From Atrichornis clamosus (Eukaryota; Chordata; Aves; Passeriformes; Menuridae), in contig WBMZ01003286.1 of the NCBI GenBank assembly GCA_013400975.1, positions 180,972-244,971 of the forward strand: DNA of 64,000 bases. Direction: 5' to 3'. Below are positions 11,523-22,575 of this stretch, one piece after another. The number at the start of each line of letters is the position of its first letter. Position 1 is the first letter of the stretch. The position numbers and the translations under genes were made by a program. Under the pieces are notes generated by a model. The model was given only the letters and a program-made list of their open reading frames with translations. It was not told where the DNA came from and ran no database searches.

Positions 11523-13768
11523 CAAACCAGACCCTGCACAACTTTGCAAGGTTTGCTGTTTCTGGGTTATTTTTGCTTTGTGGTGTTTGGACCAGCCATT
11601 TCCCTGCTGTTATCTGTGGGGTGAGAGAAGGAGATCTTTGCTGCCCTGTTTGCTCCAATCCTGGCTCTTTCCTCTGTTGATGCTTTTGGATAAGTTGTAT
11701 GACTTCCATGGTTCCATTCTCCTTAACCATAAAATCTGAACAACTCTCACAGAGTTCTAATCAGTCCTTATCAAGAGCTTTAAGTGTGAAGTGCAACATT
11801 AATGTAAATTTTCCCATCTTTGCCCACTCCTGCCCAGTGTTCGCTGAGTCAGGAGGCCTCAGCCAAGTGAGTGGATGTTTTTGAGCTGAGGTTGGGATCA
11901 GGCTGTTGCCCAGCACAAAGAAGGGATGGAAGATGCTCAATAACATTGAACCACCTGCTCTAGCTGCTCACACTTGTTTTCAGCTGCCCCTGCACTGCTC
12001 AGGGACTTCAAAAAGCTGCAGTATTTAGCGTTACAGGAATTTTCTGTCTCTTGCCAGGCCTCGGTATTTCACAGGTTCCCCAAGCAGCCCGCAGGCACAA
12101 ATAACCTTTACGTCCTGCTCTCCTCTGTTTATGTAAACTTGGCTTCTGCTTGTTCCTGTCACACCGTGCCTGTGCTCTTATTCCTGTGAGGATGGAGGGG
12201 TGGAGAGAGCAGGTGAGAATTCCTGTGTGAAAATTTCCTGGTGAAAAAGGGGCTCTCACGTGGGCTGTGAAGGGAAACCAGCAGCGCAGGTAGGACAGGA
12301 ACTGAGAGCTGGATGTTTCTGTGCCTTGTGTCAGGTCCAGCTTTTAATTGCGTGTCTGTGATGACAAGGACTGTGTCAACAGCTGGGTCCTTCCAGGCAG
12401 AAGGTCCTTTCTGCACCACCACCACACCTGTCCTGGTGTGGTGATGGGAAAGGTGCTTTCCTCTGGATGCAGCCTCCAGCCTTGGCTCGACACCTGCTGC
12501 AGGCCAGTGCCTGGGGCTGAACAGCATAGCCTGCAGCTGCTCGTACAGATGTGGACCCCACCTAGCCAGATGTGCAGGCAATAAGTCTGATTCTGTCTTC
12601 AGGCAGGGCAGGCAAGCTGAAGAATGGCTTTAAGTCTCCAGATTAACCTGCGTGATACAAAACTCTGCTGTATTTCCTGGGTGACCCCAGACTGAGGAGT
12701 TAAACTGAGACTTCTCATAAGAGGTGGTGATTTGGGGGGCCTGTATGAGCAGGGGCCTGTGAATGAGCAATCATGAAGGGCTTTCCAAAAATTTAGGACC
12801 CTCCTTTTTTCTTGGATAAGCTGTTTAAACAAGGAGACGTTAGCTTTGAGAAATCTTGGTCTACTTTTGCCATAGTGAAACAGCACAAACTGAAACACTA
12901 TAAAGATCTTTTTTATTGCCATCTATCAGTGTTTGTATCTGTGTCTCCATCCAATCCTTTTGACAACAGTATATGAGCAGCCAGGATTTATCCTTCCCAG
13001 CTAAATCTCTTTCAACCCATGCAAGAAGCCCAGGAAATGGTTTGACAAAAATATATAGTTCACCAAAATTATTCAACCCTCAAGCGCTCAGGTTTAGGTC
13101 AGTGTAAATTTAGAATAAGTATTTGTTCTGGTTCTTATCTTAGCCAAGCTGATTTACCCAGGAGCAGCTGATAACTCCTTTTAAATTCACTACAGAATCA
13201 TCTTCTTCCAAATGCTTATTCCCCACTTCTCCCCCACGTCCCTGCCTGGGTTTGTTATCCTGGGGTTGCACACATGGGTGCTGGGTTGCTGATGAGCTCT
13301 GCAGGATCCTCAGCTCCATGTTTCTCCAAAAGGAAAAAAAAAAATGCACGGAAAGTACGTGTCTTGTATAATAGAATTTCATCAAAAAATTAGGAACAGC
13401 TTCCCCAACTTTTCTTTAGAAGCCCAAATTGGGAACAAATATTTGACTTGCACAAAAAAATAGTGTTTATGTGTTTTATGATGTCTTTTCACTTGTACAA
13501 CTTTTAAACAGACTTTTTTTTCTCTCTGAACCTCAGCATTTCCTTCTTCGACAGCAAATCTCTTGAGGTGGAGAGTGCTTTGGAATAGAGTTATTTACCC
13601 ATCTCTCTCTCTCTTTCTATGAACAGACTTTAAATGAGCTGAAAACCAGGAGCTGCAGGACCTTGTACCAGCTCCTGCCAGCTCTCCCCATCTGCACTTT
13701 CCTCTTCTGCTCCTTGCTGGGTGTGGTGCAAGAGTGTGAGGGGCAGCAAGGAGAGCGGTCTTGGAGCA
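11523..13768. other. Non-coding stretch, no gene recognised
   Basis: Unique sequence that becomes AT-richer from about 12,780 to 13,620. No CR1 tail, RNA gene or coding similarity was found. Open frames are short and overlapping. Confidence 0.6.
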
Positions 13769-14400
13769 TCCCTGCTCCATCCACTCTTACCCCTGCTCTG
13801 TCTGCTCTCATCCCTGCCCTGCTGCCCTCCCTCCCTGCCCAGGCAACCTCATCCTTGCCCCGCTGCCCCGCACCCCTGTGCCGGTGGCCACACCCCTGCC
13901 CGGGCAGTCACATCCCTGCCCCAGTGCTCCCATCCTTGCCCCAGCTTCCCTGCATTCCTGCCATCCCGCATTCCTGCAACCACATCTCTTCCCTGCTTCC
14001 TGCAGTGGTGGCCACATCCCTGCCCTTCATCCCTTCCCAGGCAGTCTCATCCCTGTCCAGGCAACTGCATCCCTGCCCTGCATCCCTGCCTGGGCAGCCG
14101 CAGCCCTGCCCCGGCTGCTCTCATCCCTGCCCCAGCTGCCCTGCATCCCTACCTCAGTTTCATTGCATTCCTGGCCAGGCAACCACATCTCTGCCCTGCT
14201 GTTCTGCGTTCCTGTGCCAGCGGCTGCATCCCTGCCCTGCATCCCTGCCTGGGCAGTCGCATCCCTGCCTGGGCAACTGCATCCCTGCCCCGTTCGCCCG
14301 CGTCCCCGTCCCACATCCCAGCCCGGGCAGCCGCATCCCTATTCCAGCCCACCGCCCGCATCCCGGCTCCGGCCTCGCGGCCTCGCATCCCTGCCCGTGC
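13769..14400. repeat. Degenerate ~20-bp minisatellite
   Basis: The core CATCCCTGCC recurs at intervals of mostly 19-22 bases (for example 13890, 13911, 13931, 14048, 14068, 14122, 14143, 14240, 14260, 14280). The connecting sequence is often NGGGCANNYG, giving an approximate 20-bp unit. Copies are diverged and interrupted, so the array is old. The C-rich repeat lacks stop codons in all three plus frames and so produces three overlapping long open frames (about 13663-14620); none looks like a protein. CpG density rises toward the right end. Confidence 0.85.
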
Positions 14401-14490
14401 CTGGGGAAGCAGCACCATCTCGCGTCGGTCTGGAGCCGGCGCAGGCGGTCCCTGCGCGACCGCACCTCCTGGAGAACCCGGGAACATTCC
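14281..14490. promoter_or_regulatory. CpG-dense end of the minisatellite
   Basis: About 25 CpG sites in roughly 200 bases, including CGCCCGCGTCCCCG, CCTCGCGGCCTCGC and GCGCGACCGC. It overlaps the last minisatellite units and continues into non-repeat DNA. It could be a repeat-seeded CpG island or simply GC-rich tandem DNA with retained CpG. Confidence 0.4.
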
Positions 14491-15911
14491 GACACTCCCC
14501 AGCACCTGCCCTTTCCCAACTGCCTTATTCCGCCCTCTCAGGACTTGGATCATACTTTCCTCTTTTTATTCACCTCCTGTTTTTCAAGGGCAGGGAATTC
14601 TGAAGCCTTCTGCTAACTGAGGTGATGTTGAGTGGTTCAAACATGCATCTTACTTCTTTTTCCTAATTTTTCAGGACATGCAGAAGTGCCAAGGTCTATT
14701 TGCTGCTGCTCAGATTTCTTTTACACCACTCTGTTTTATTCCTGTCTGAAATAATAACAGAATGTAATATATTTAGATGTCCTGTTCCTTTGAGGTGTGG
14801 TTTTTAAGGGTATGTAGGACCCAGACTTGACAGCAAAGAACAAGGAGCTGCTGCATCGTCTAAAGGGGTTTTACCCTCTGTGAAGCTGCTGACACCCGGA
14901 GATGGTGGGTTAAAAGGTTTTCTGATGAAAACAGGACTGGGGGCAGCGTCAGGCCCAAAAAAGCTTGTTCTGAGAGGTCTATTTCTAGCACTGTGAGGTG
15001 CTGAAAGGCAAAGCTGGTGCGTCACTGCTGGTCAGGAGTTGTGTGTGCCGTGGTGGGGAGAGGCTGCAGAGAGCAGGACTTGCAGCCCAAGGCCTGGAGA
15101 TGGCAGATCTGAGACTTAGCTGGGTAATTCCTTTCTTTTTAGAGCTGCCATAAGGTTTTTCCTGTGTTGGAAGCAACTGAGTTCAATTTGACACTGAGAT
15201 TCTGCTATGTGGGAATGATCAGCTCGGTCCCTGCTTGGGAATAACTTCATTTTAGGGGAAATTGAGGCACATTGTGTTTAGAAGAGCAGGAGCAGCAGCT
15301 CTATCCTGTGTAAAGCGAAGTGTGTTTGGTGTGTCCCTGAAAGTTCTTGAAGCAGAAAGCTTGGATCATGCAAGGTAAGGGAGGCTGCCTGCAGGACTGG
15401 GGATTGGAGAGAGCGAGTTTTTCCAGGCAAGACTTTCTGCTGAAAAGCTGTGGGGAAAAAAAAAAAAAATCAAAGAAAACATTTGGAGAAACAAAATAGT
15501 GCAGCCTCCTTCCACCAGCAAGTGAGTTTTCTTTGGCTTGTTCAAATTGAGATATTTGCATTTGAAACACACCTACATATACATATATTTATAGATAGAG
15601 CCCTAGAAGGTGAAACTTGTAGTTTCAGCAAAAAGATTAAAATAGCCTCATGTTTTTGCCTTTATTTTTCCATTCTGGCTAGCAAAGAGACTGTGATTGG
15701 CGTAAGGCTACTTGGAAAATGCCAGGCTGGATCAGTATCTTCCTCCTGGGGGCCAGCTTGGGTAGATAGAGAATAAATACAGTTCCCTATTATCCCTCCT
15801 TTCTTCATCGAGGCATTTTTAGAGGGCAATGGGACAGGGATGCTTTGAAGGGGAATTTTGGAAGCTCTTTGCAACCATCCAGCAGCCAGCTCTACTAAAG
15901 CACCAGGGAAA
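14491..15911. other. Non-coding stretch, nothing definite
   Basis: No gene recognised. A run of 13 A lies near 15456-15469. At about 15248-15275 the phrase GGGGAAATTGAGGCAC weakly recalls the minus-strand MIR core, too short to call. The remainder is unique. Confidence 0.5.
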
Positions 15912-16011
15912 GGAACTCTCCATGGGATTCAGGGACTCTTTGTGGGATGCAGGAACTCTTCATGGGATGCAGAAACTCTCTGTGCAATGCAAAAACTCCT
16001 TGTGCAATGAG
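15912..16011. repeat. Five-unit 20-bp tandem repeat
   Basis: Five head-to-tail units of exactly 20 bases start at 15912, 15932, 15952, 15972 and 15992. The first three share the form GGRACTCTNYRTGGGATKCA; the last two drift to RAAACTCYNTGTGCAATGNR. Unit length is invariant while sequence drifts left to right, typical of a small array grown by replication slippage or unequal exchange. Confidence 0.95.
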
Positions 16012-16234
16012 GTTTTCTCACCAAAAACCCTCCCTAGGAGCTCTCCTGTGCCTGCCAGCATGCAAGGGATGAGGCAGGACCTCCCTGGTCCCACCAGGCA
16101 CCAGTACCAGGGAGATGGCAGTGGCTCCTGAGTGTTTTCCTGCTGGAAGACCCAAGGGCGGGAGCCAAACTGGGGCTGGATACTGACATTGAAAGTTGGC
16201 TTTTTGAAAGGCACAACAGCCTTTGCTTGCTGCA

Positions 16235-16490
16235 GAGCTAATTATTATGCAAATTCATGCTAATAAACTCTGCCTTGCATGTTGTGGAGAAGCTGCCTCT
16301 CCCAGTTAACATACCAGTAATGAGAGGTAGATTTGTAATTCAGATGCTGGTGGTAATATCCTAAATTACTCTGCGCTGTAATGGACTTTATTTCTTTCTC
16401 CCCTCGGCTCTCCCCCCAGTCCAAATGTCAATGCAAATCAGTTACAACTTTGCATATTTATTGCAGATGTATTTATTGTTGATACAGGGG
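16235..16490. promoter_or_regulatory. Candidate enhancer with octamer (POU) motif cluster
   Basis: Two perfect octamers ATGCAAAT lie on the plus strand at 16247-16254 and 16431-16438. A third POU-like TTTGCATA is at 16449-16456, with TTGCATG near 16275. TAATTATTATG, TAATAAAC, GTAATTCAG and TTTATTGTTGATAC surround them. The octamer is the classic POU-domain site. Two perfect copies within 200 bases in a repeat-free AT-rich block suggest an enhancer, by inference only. Confidence 0.45.
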
Positions 16491-18170
16491 TGAGACCCTC
16501 AGCTAAACAGCCCCTGCTGGCACTGCTGTGATGCCGGGGGGGCTCAAGGTGTGGTTTTACCTGTCATGGTGCTTGGAGGTGCTCGTTCCATCTCCTCCTC
16601 TTTTTTTTTCTCTCCCAAGGAACAGCCTCACAGTGGGGAAAGCATATGTTATTTTTTTATTCATTAATTCCTTAGCATCTTTCAGTGTGTGGTTTTACAT
16701 GACTGCTTATTCCCTGAGTTGGTAGAGATAACCAAGGAAGCACAGATCATTTGCAGACTAAGCTAGGATTTAGGCCTAAAGCTAGTGAACTGAAGCTTAG
16801 ATTAGATGGCATCAGGCCTCTGTAATCGGTCTCTGTAAGATTTTGGCCCAACTTTGTCATCTTAATCAATGGAAAATCATGCAAGTCAGCTGTGCTTGAC
16901 GTTTCAGCTGCCATTGGGCCACTGCTGAGCCAGAAATACCCTTCTGTTACTCAGTGTCCCGTGTAGCACAAATGTAAGGCAGGTTTCTTTCTGCAGCCAT
17001 GAACCCGTGATCAGAAAATCCTGACTTGAGACAATCTGACAGGAAATGAAAAGCAAAAACCATTCCCACGTTGCCCCTAAGCTGCCAGAGGAGCAGAGAC
17101 TGTTCAGGATATCACTCGCTGGGCAGAGGGAATGGGAAAGGACAGAGTTATGTCCTGGTGGATTTAAGCCCAGTGTGGGTTACCTGATCTTACTAGTCTT
17201 GCCTTTCTGCTGGCTCTGAGGTGTGCTTTCATTTTCTTTTGCCTTCCTGCAGAAGAGAAAGCCCCAAAGCTTGGGAGTGTCCATGGCTCTCCAAATTCTT
17301 TGCATCTGCATGGAAAAGTTGAGGACGTATTACAAATTGGCTTTTGGGGGAGTATTCTCTGCCTCTGGCTCTCGAGGTGATTATTTGGGGAAGGAGTTGT
17401 GAGCTCAGCTTCAGCTCACCGAGCTGTTGCAGACAAGCTGTGTGTGCACAAGGTTGTGCATCCCTCGTGCACGATGGATTTCCTTCCCTGGGTTTGCTCC
17501 AATCTGGAGTCAGAGCATGCGCCCGTGTTCAAATAGCTCAAGGGACTGGGGAGGCTGCTCTGGGCTGAGACCTGGAGTGTGTGAGTGGAGAGAGAAGCAG
17601 GAGTGCCTCCGGGCCTGCCTGAATCTAACGCACAGGTTTTTGAAGCCTTTGAACATTTTTACTTTGCTTCCATTTGCATTCCGGCTTCCGCACAGCGAGA
17701 AACCACCTGGGCTGAGAGGAGAGACTTTGAAAGGGATTAGGGAATGCTCTGCAGCCCTGCTCCTCCTCCTGTGCATGCGCTCTCTGCATGGACCAGGCAC
17801 TGGACACCCGGAGTTCGCTCTGAGTCACTGTTTGCCATTTTTTCCAAGGCCAGGCTAAAAATCGTCAGAACCATCTCTTCCAGCCTCAAAATATCGATGA
17901 GTCACAGAGGAGCAAAGGGCTGCAGAGCCAGAACACAGCGTGCAGCCTGTGGTGGGTAATTCTAGACCGAGAGTAGCCCTGAGGGTTGTTCAGCATTCCC
18001 AGCCTCTCATTTCTGTGTGGCCCCTGCGCAGCCCCTCTGACGTGCCCTGGCTTCACGCCTGTGCCTGGCAGGCAGCTGGGCATCCTCGTGCATCCTCACG
18101 CACCTTCCACGCGTGCTGGCACGTGTGAGGCATTCCGTGAGGATGCCAAGCGTTGCGTTGCACGAGGCAG
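16491..18170. other. Non-coding stretch, no gene recognised
   Basis: Unique sequence, CpG-richer toward 18,050-18,250 (GTGCATCCTCACGCACC and similar). No exon or transposon recognised. Confidence 0.55.
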
Positions 18171-18232
18171 GTGTATTCCACCCCCAGGAGCGTGTGGATG
18201 CGTGTATTCCAGCCCCAGGAGCGTGTGGATGC
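18171..18232. repeat. 31-bp tandem duplication
   Basis: Two adjacent 31-base units, 18171-18201 and 18202-18232, each beginning GTGTATTCCA and ending GCGTGTGGATGC, differ at one visible position (ACC versus AGC). The next bases continue with shorter GATCCATGCG repeats. A recent local duplication inside a CpG-rich patch. Confidence 0.93.
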
Positions 18233-19559
18233 GTGCGATCCATGCGGATCCATGCGGGTGGGCTGCGTGGTGAGGAGCTGGGAGCGGTGTGCAGTGCTGC
18301 AGCTCCTCCACACGGTGCTGACAAAACTCCACAGAAGACACAGGAGCCTTTGGATCCTCACTCCACAGTCCACGTTGTCCCATCACCCTCCGCAGTGCTT
18401 GTAGTTTTCCCCCATCCCACAAGATGCAAAAGGCCGGCAGTGCCCACCCCGCGATTGTGCTCCCTGGAGCAGGGTTAGCTCGACTCCAAGACGCAGAGAA
18501 AAGAGGGAGCTGCTCAGCTGGATGTTTTGGGGGGTATCTCTGATTGTGGCAGGGTCTGGAAACCCTAGAAAAATGTCCTGCTCCTCTTGCTCCAGCTGCT
18601 GTGGGGTCAGGGTAGACAAAATGTGTTTTGTCCCATTTTCAGGTCAGGAGGTGAGGCTGAAAGGCCAAGGAGCAGGACACGGCCCGAGGACTGCAGCCTA
18701 CTGCTGCAGGCTTTAGGTGGACTCTGAGACAGTCATTCCCGAGCTTGTAGGGTGGCAGAAGCAGGGCTGCCATCTCCTCTCGTCACTGTGTATGCTGCAC
18801 TTCGCTCAGGAGCAGCCAACCTCCCACCGAGTGTCTGCAGCAGTTTCTTAATTGCTTTCTTAACTTCGTTACTCCTCTTCTGTTGGCAGTGCCCTGAAGC
18901 AAGGAGTCCCCCAGGTGCATTCGCTCTTGCATGCCAAAATTAGCTTCTTTTATTTAATTTTAAATAAACGTAGCGTCCTTTGAGTGCCTCCCAGCATCTG
19001 CCGTGGAGGGGGCAGAGGGAGCGGGCGGTTAATTTTGCATGTGCTGCTCCGTAAAGACCTGCCTGTTATTCGGCCTTTGGAAAGTTTTTCATGTTTCTTG
19101 CAGCTGTCCTCGGTGACCCTGAGCGAGTCAGGCTCTGTGGCTACAAAACGAGGAGATGAATACTTCATCTCTCTGACATGTGTCTGTCTGCACTGGTTAG
19201 AGACAACGCTTTTCAGGGAGGCCGTGGGGGTTCTGGTGGATGCTGCTGTCAAGCAGAGCTTTGAGCGGGATTTAGAGGTGTTAGACTGAGCCCCAGGACT
19301 GGGTTTTACCTGGGTAGAAGTGCAAGGTGGGGAATCAAGGTGCCTGGAGACCCCTTTTTTGTCACACCATCCTCACATGGCCTTAGGTATGTCACTTAGG
19401 ATACCTGTCCCTCCCCTTGTCCCTGTTTGGGATCATGATGGGTTGGGATAAGGGTGGTAACTGGAGTAGCCCAGCATGGAGAGGGCAAGGAAGGGTCTTA
19501 GAAGAGTGTGAATAAGGAGGGAGAAGGGCTGGAGGTCTCCTCACAAAGTTTGCTGAGCT
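18233..19559. other. Non-coding stretch, possible MIR trace
   Basis: No gene recognised. Around 19378-19425 the order GGCCTTAGGTATGTCACTTA followed by pyrimidine-rich sequence is reminiscent of the plus-strand MIR phrase around 'ccttgggcaagtcactta', but similarity is short. A plus-strand frame of about 100 codons at 18984-19289 has no recognisable homology. Confidence 0.45.
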
Positions 19560-19880
19560 GAGGGCGGTGAGCACGTGCATGTTTTACATAGGGCGCTGAA
19601 ATAATTTATGGAGAGCCTCTCCCTTTCAGCAGAGGAGGTGGTCAAGACGAGCGAATAAATCTTTAAAAGAATAATGTTTTCAAAATCAGGCTCCTTGTCC
19701 TCGAACCCTTTGATGTATGAGAGCAATAGTAGGTAGGACACATAGTGAAATAAACATGAGATCTCCCTGGAAGAGAATAGCGGAGTGGAGAAAATATTAG
19801 TGTTTACATCAAAACTCAATTGGAGCACTCGTTTCAAGATGATAGTTTATTATATTGAATCCAATTTAGTCCCGCAAGGA
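19560..19880. promoter_or_regulatory. Candidate conserved non-coding element with TCF/LEF and forkhead motifs
   Basis: Contains a TCF/LEF-type CCTTTGATG at 19707-19715, a forkhead TGTTTAC at 19801-19807 followed by ATCAAAA, CTCAATTGGAG, and GTTTATTATATTGAATCC. It is free of repeats and flanked by GC-richer DNA. An open minus-strand frame covers much of it but resembles no protein. Confidence 0.37.
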
Positions 19881-21959
19881 TGTTTCTTCTGCGGGTGACA
19901 CCGAGGCTCACTCTGTGTCTCCTCCTCCTCGCCGAACCTGAGCACTGCCGTCCCCACCGGCTGATTCATCCTCTCCCTCTCGCTGCAATCTCGGGTTGGT
20001 TGGAAAGGGAAAGGGAGGAATTAATCAGCTTTTGAGCAATTTGCTGTTTCTTTCTGGGCTGCTGGCAGCTCGGGATGTCTTGACCCCAGGTTGGGAGAGA
20101 TGTGTTGGGAGATGAGGGGATGCAGAGGGAAGGAACCTGTGGTGGTGTGAAGAGATGATGTTCAGGTCATCGGTCCCTCCTCTCTGTCCTGATGTGTTCC
20201 AAACCAAGCCTGCATAGCCATGATTAATGGATGGGAGAGGTTTGCTCCTGCTCCCAGCATTCTCAGGAGCTTCACACCTCTTCGCTGAGCCTGGAGCAGG
20301 TTCACAACGGGCTGTGTTTGCCAACATCCAGGTACTTTAATATTTCACCATGTGAAGGGCTGGGCAGAAGAAAGGTGTGAAGGACTCTGCATCCTCCCAG
20401 AGCCCTGATGTGATGGGGATGGGAAGGTGACCCAGAAAGACCTGCCTCTTCTGCTCCAGCTGCAGCAGATGTGAAGGTCAGCAGGCCTTCTAGGTGCATT
20501 TTATGGGATTTTAGTAGCAGTGGGTGCACAGCAGGGCTTTTCATGGCTACCTGACCTGTATCCAGTGACAGGTATCTTTAGGCAGGGAACCTAGAGGGTT
20601 TGCCTGATTATTTCCTCCGCACCAGGCAGCTGAGGTGACATGGGACAGCCTGGCTGTGCGGGATGCCTGACATCACCCCACAGCTGGATGGGAAGCCCTG
20701 AACATGCACAGCAGCACAGCTGGGTCCGGGAGTCGCTTCGTGCCCGGCTTATTCAAGGTGGAGAATATTTTAGTGCCTCCGGGGCACTTTGTGAAGAGAA
20801 GTCTATCATTTTGTTTACTCTTCTTTTTCTCAGTGCATTTTCCTCCTGGTTATGAAGAGCTGTGTCAGAACTCCCTCCTGCCTAGTGCATTTTTCACCAG
20901 TCTGTTTGGTCGGGGTGGTGTTTGGGATCTCACTTCTCTTGAATAATGTTGGCTGTAATCCGTGCACAGTTCCTGGGTTTTGGTTGATGCGATTCCCCAG
21001 GGCTGGGACTGTCAGGGCTGGCAGGTGTGATTTGCTTTGCAGGCAGAGGATGAATGCCCTTAGCAGAGTTACTGGCCCTGCAGATGCCAGGCAGGAGGGG
21101 CTGTCCTGGGGATGGGTGCCCATCCAACCTGGATACACTTGGACCGCACGAGATCTGAGCTCTCATCTCTCCTCCCCTTCTTTGTTTCCTAATGTGCAAT
21201 TAGTTATATGTATGTAAATTTCAGAGCGAGCAGAAGCACAGGGAGATGAGTGAAGAGAGAAAAAAAACCACCCAACCCAGTAATTTATTCTGGTGCAAAT
21301 GTTGTTTCTTGTGACCCTGGTTCTCTCGGCAGCCCTGGGGTGGAGGGAAGGAGGCGGCCGTGTAGGCGCTGGGCGGCAAATGGGAAGCGAGGCTGAGATT
21401 TTCAAAGTCACTTGGGAGATTGGGATGCTCAGTTCCCATTAATTTTAATAAGAAGAGGACATCTGTCTCATAGCTGACTTTGAAAATATCAGCCCAAACT
21501 TTGTCTAACCCTTCGTTCTTTCTCCACCTGTTGCTATCTTGTAACAATGCTTTGATGGCATTTAGCAATAAAAGCGGCTTTTAAACATGCGGGTGCTTCC
21601 CCACCAGCTGCTGGGATGGATTTATAGAGACCTTGTTAGAGGGAGCTTTTTCATGGTTCAGACCTGCTGAAGGCAGCACAGAGAACACCTCTTGTTTTTT
21701 CTGATGATCAAGAGATCAGCCACCATCTCGCTAATAGAGGGTCAAGCATATTTCAGGCAGATCTTTAATTTATTCTCAAAGTCTCCGAGAAGAGGATAAC
21801 TCACATTCTGCCAACTTAACGCATTCCTGCGAGGGATGTGGTTTTCCTTGGGAGCTGGCATTCCAAGCTGGACCCTGGCTGCTGCTCCTCTCAGCTGTGC
21901 TTGTATTTACCTGGCCACTGACTGTCCACTTCACACCCTCTGCCACATACCCAGCCTTT
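19881..21959. other. Non-coding stretch, nothing definite
   Basis: Unique sequence; no CR1 tail. A small AT-rich patch is at 21440-21590 (TTAATTTTAATAAG, GCAATAAAAGCGGC). The LINE fossil described next may extend leftward to about 21,750, but similarity there is too weak to draw a border. Confidence 0.5.
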
Positions 21960-22575
21960 GATTTCTTCATCCTCGGTGTATTACTCTGCAGTTGTCTTTA
22001 TTGAATTTCATCTCACTGATTTCTTTTTTTTTTTTTTGGCTGTTTGTCTAATTTATCACGAGTATTTTGAATTCTGATCTTCACTTCTGGAGCATTCCAG
22101 GCTCCTCTCTGCAAGGTCTCAGACTCTCTCTCTGCTTTATTATACCCAGCACTGCTGAAATATAAAGCAAACAGACCCTGGCCCGTGGCAGACAAGGGGA
22201 AGCCATTTGAAAATCTCTCCTCGGTGATGGGAAGTGCTTGGCAGCTCTTCCCTGTGTCAGTGCAGCTCATGACACTTCCACCCCTGGTGCTGCCTGAGCT
22301 TTCTTCTCAACTTCCCTCGTAGGGGAGGTCATGTGGGATGATGTCAAGCACTTTAATGAAGTCAAGGTATATCACATCTGCTGCCTCCTCCCCTCCGATC
22401 CATGAGACCAATTACACCGTCAAAAAAGGAAATTAAGTTGGTTTGACATGATTTGCTATTGACAAATCCGCAGTGGCTGTTCCTTATCACTCCATTATCT
22501 CCTCAGTGCTCCCAAAATTGATTGCTGTGTAATTGGGCCACATGTCTCTTGGAGTATAGGGCAAAATGTGCAGAA
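21960..22575 (-). mobile_element. Fossil CR1/L3-type LINE reverse transcriptase
   Basis: Read on the minus strand, 22370-22490 gives HCGFVNSKSCQTNLISFFDG, then after one frameshift VIYLDF and PHDL. This is the reverse-transcriptase core of CR1/L3-clade LINEs, in which the YLDFSKAF and VPHD blocks are diagnostic. About 360 bases further along the element (21970-22014) the minus strand reads EMKFNKDNCRVIHRG, matching the later KFN-D-C-V block. Frameshifts, stops and a shortened interval between the blocks show a dead, partly deleted copy. It is older than the 3'-tail CR1 fragments elsewhere in the window. Confidence 0.8.

Noticed and set aside
13663..14620. Three overlapping plus-strand open frames of about 280-317 codons
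   Set aside because: They run in all three frames through a C-rich 20-bp tandem repeat that simply lacks stop codons; the translations are Cys/Pro/Ser-rich repeats with no known domain.
16746..16770. GATCATTTGCAGACTAAGC as part of a CR1 internal region
   Set aside because: Only about 20 bases resemble the minus-strand reverse-transcriptase text; neighbours do not match.
18984..19289. 101-codon plus-strand frame with plausible amino-acid mix
   Set aside because: No recognisable domain, no start-site or splice support; length is within chance for 64 kb.
22013..22270. 85-codon minus-strand frame ending in a lysine run
   Set aside because: It lies inside the fossil LINE and includes its A-rich segment; not an independent gene.
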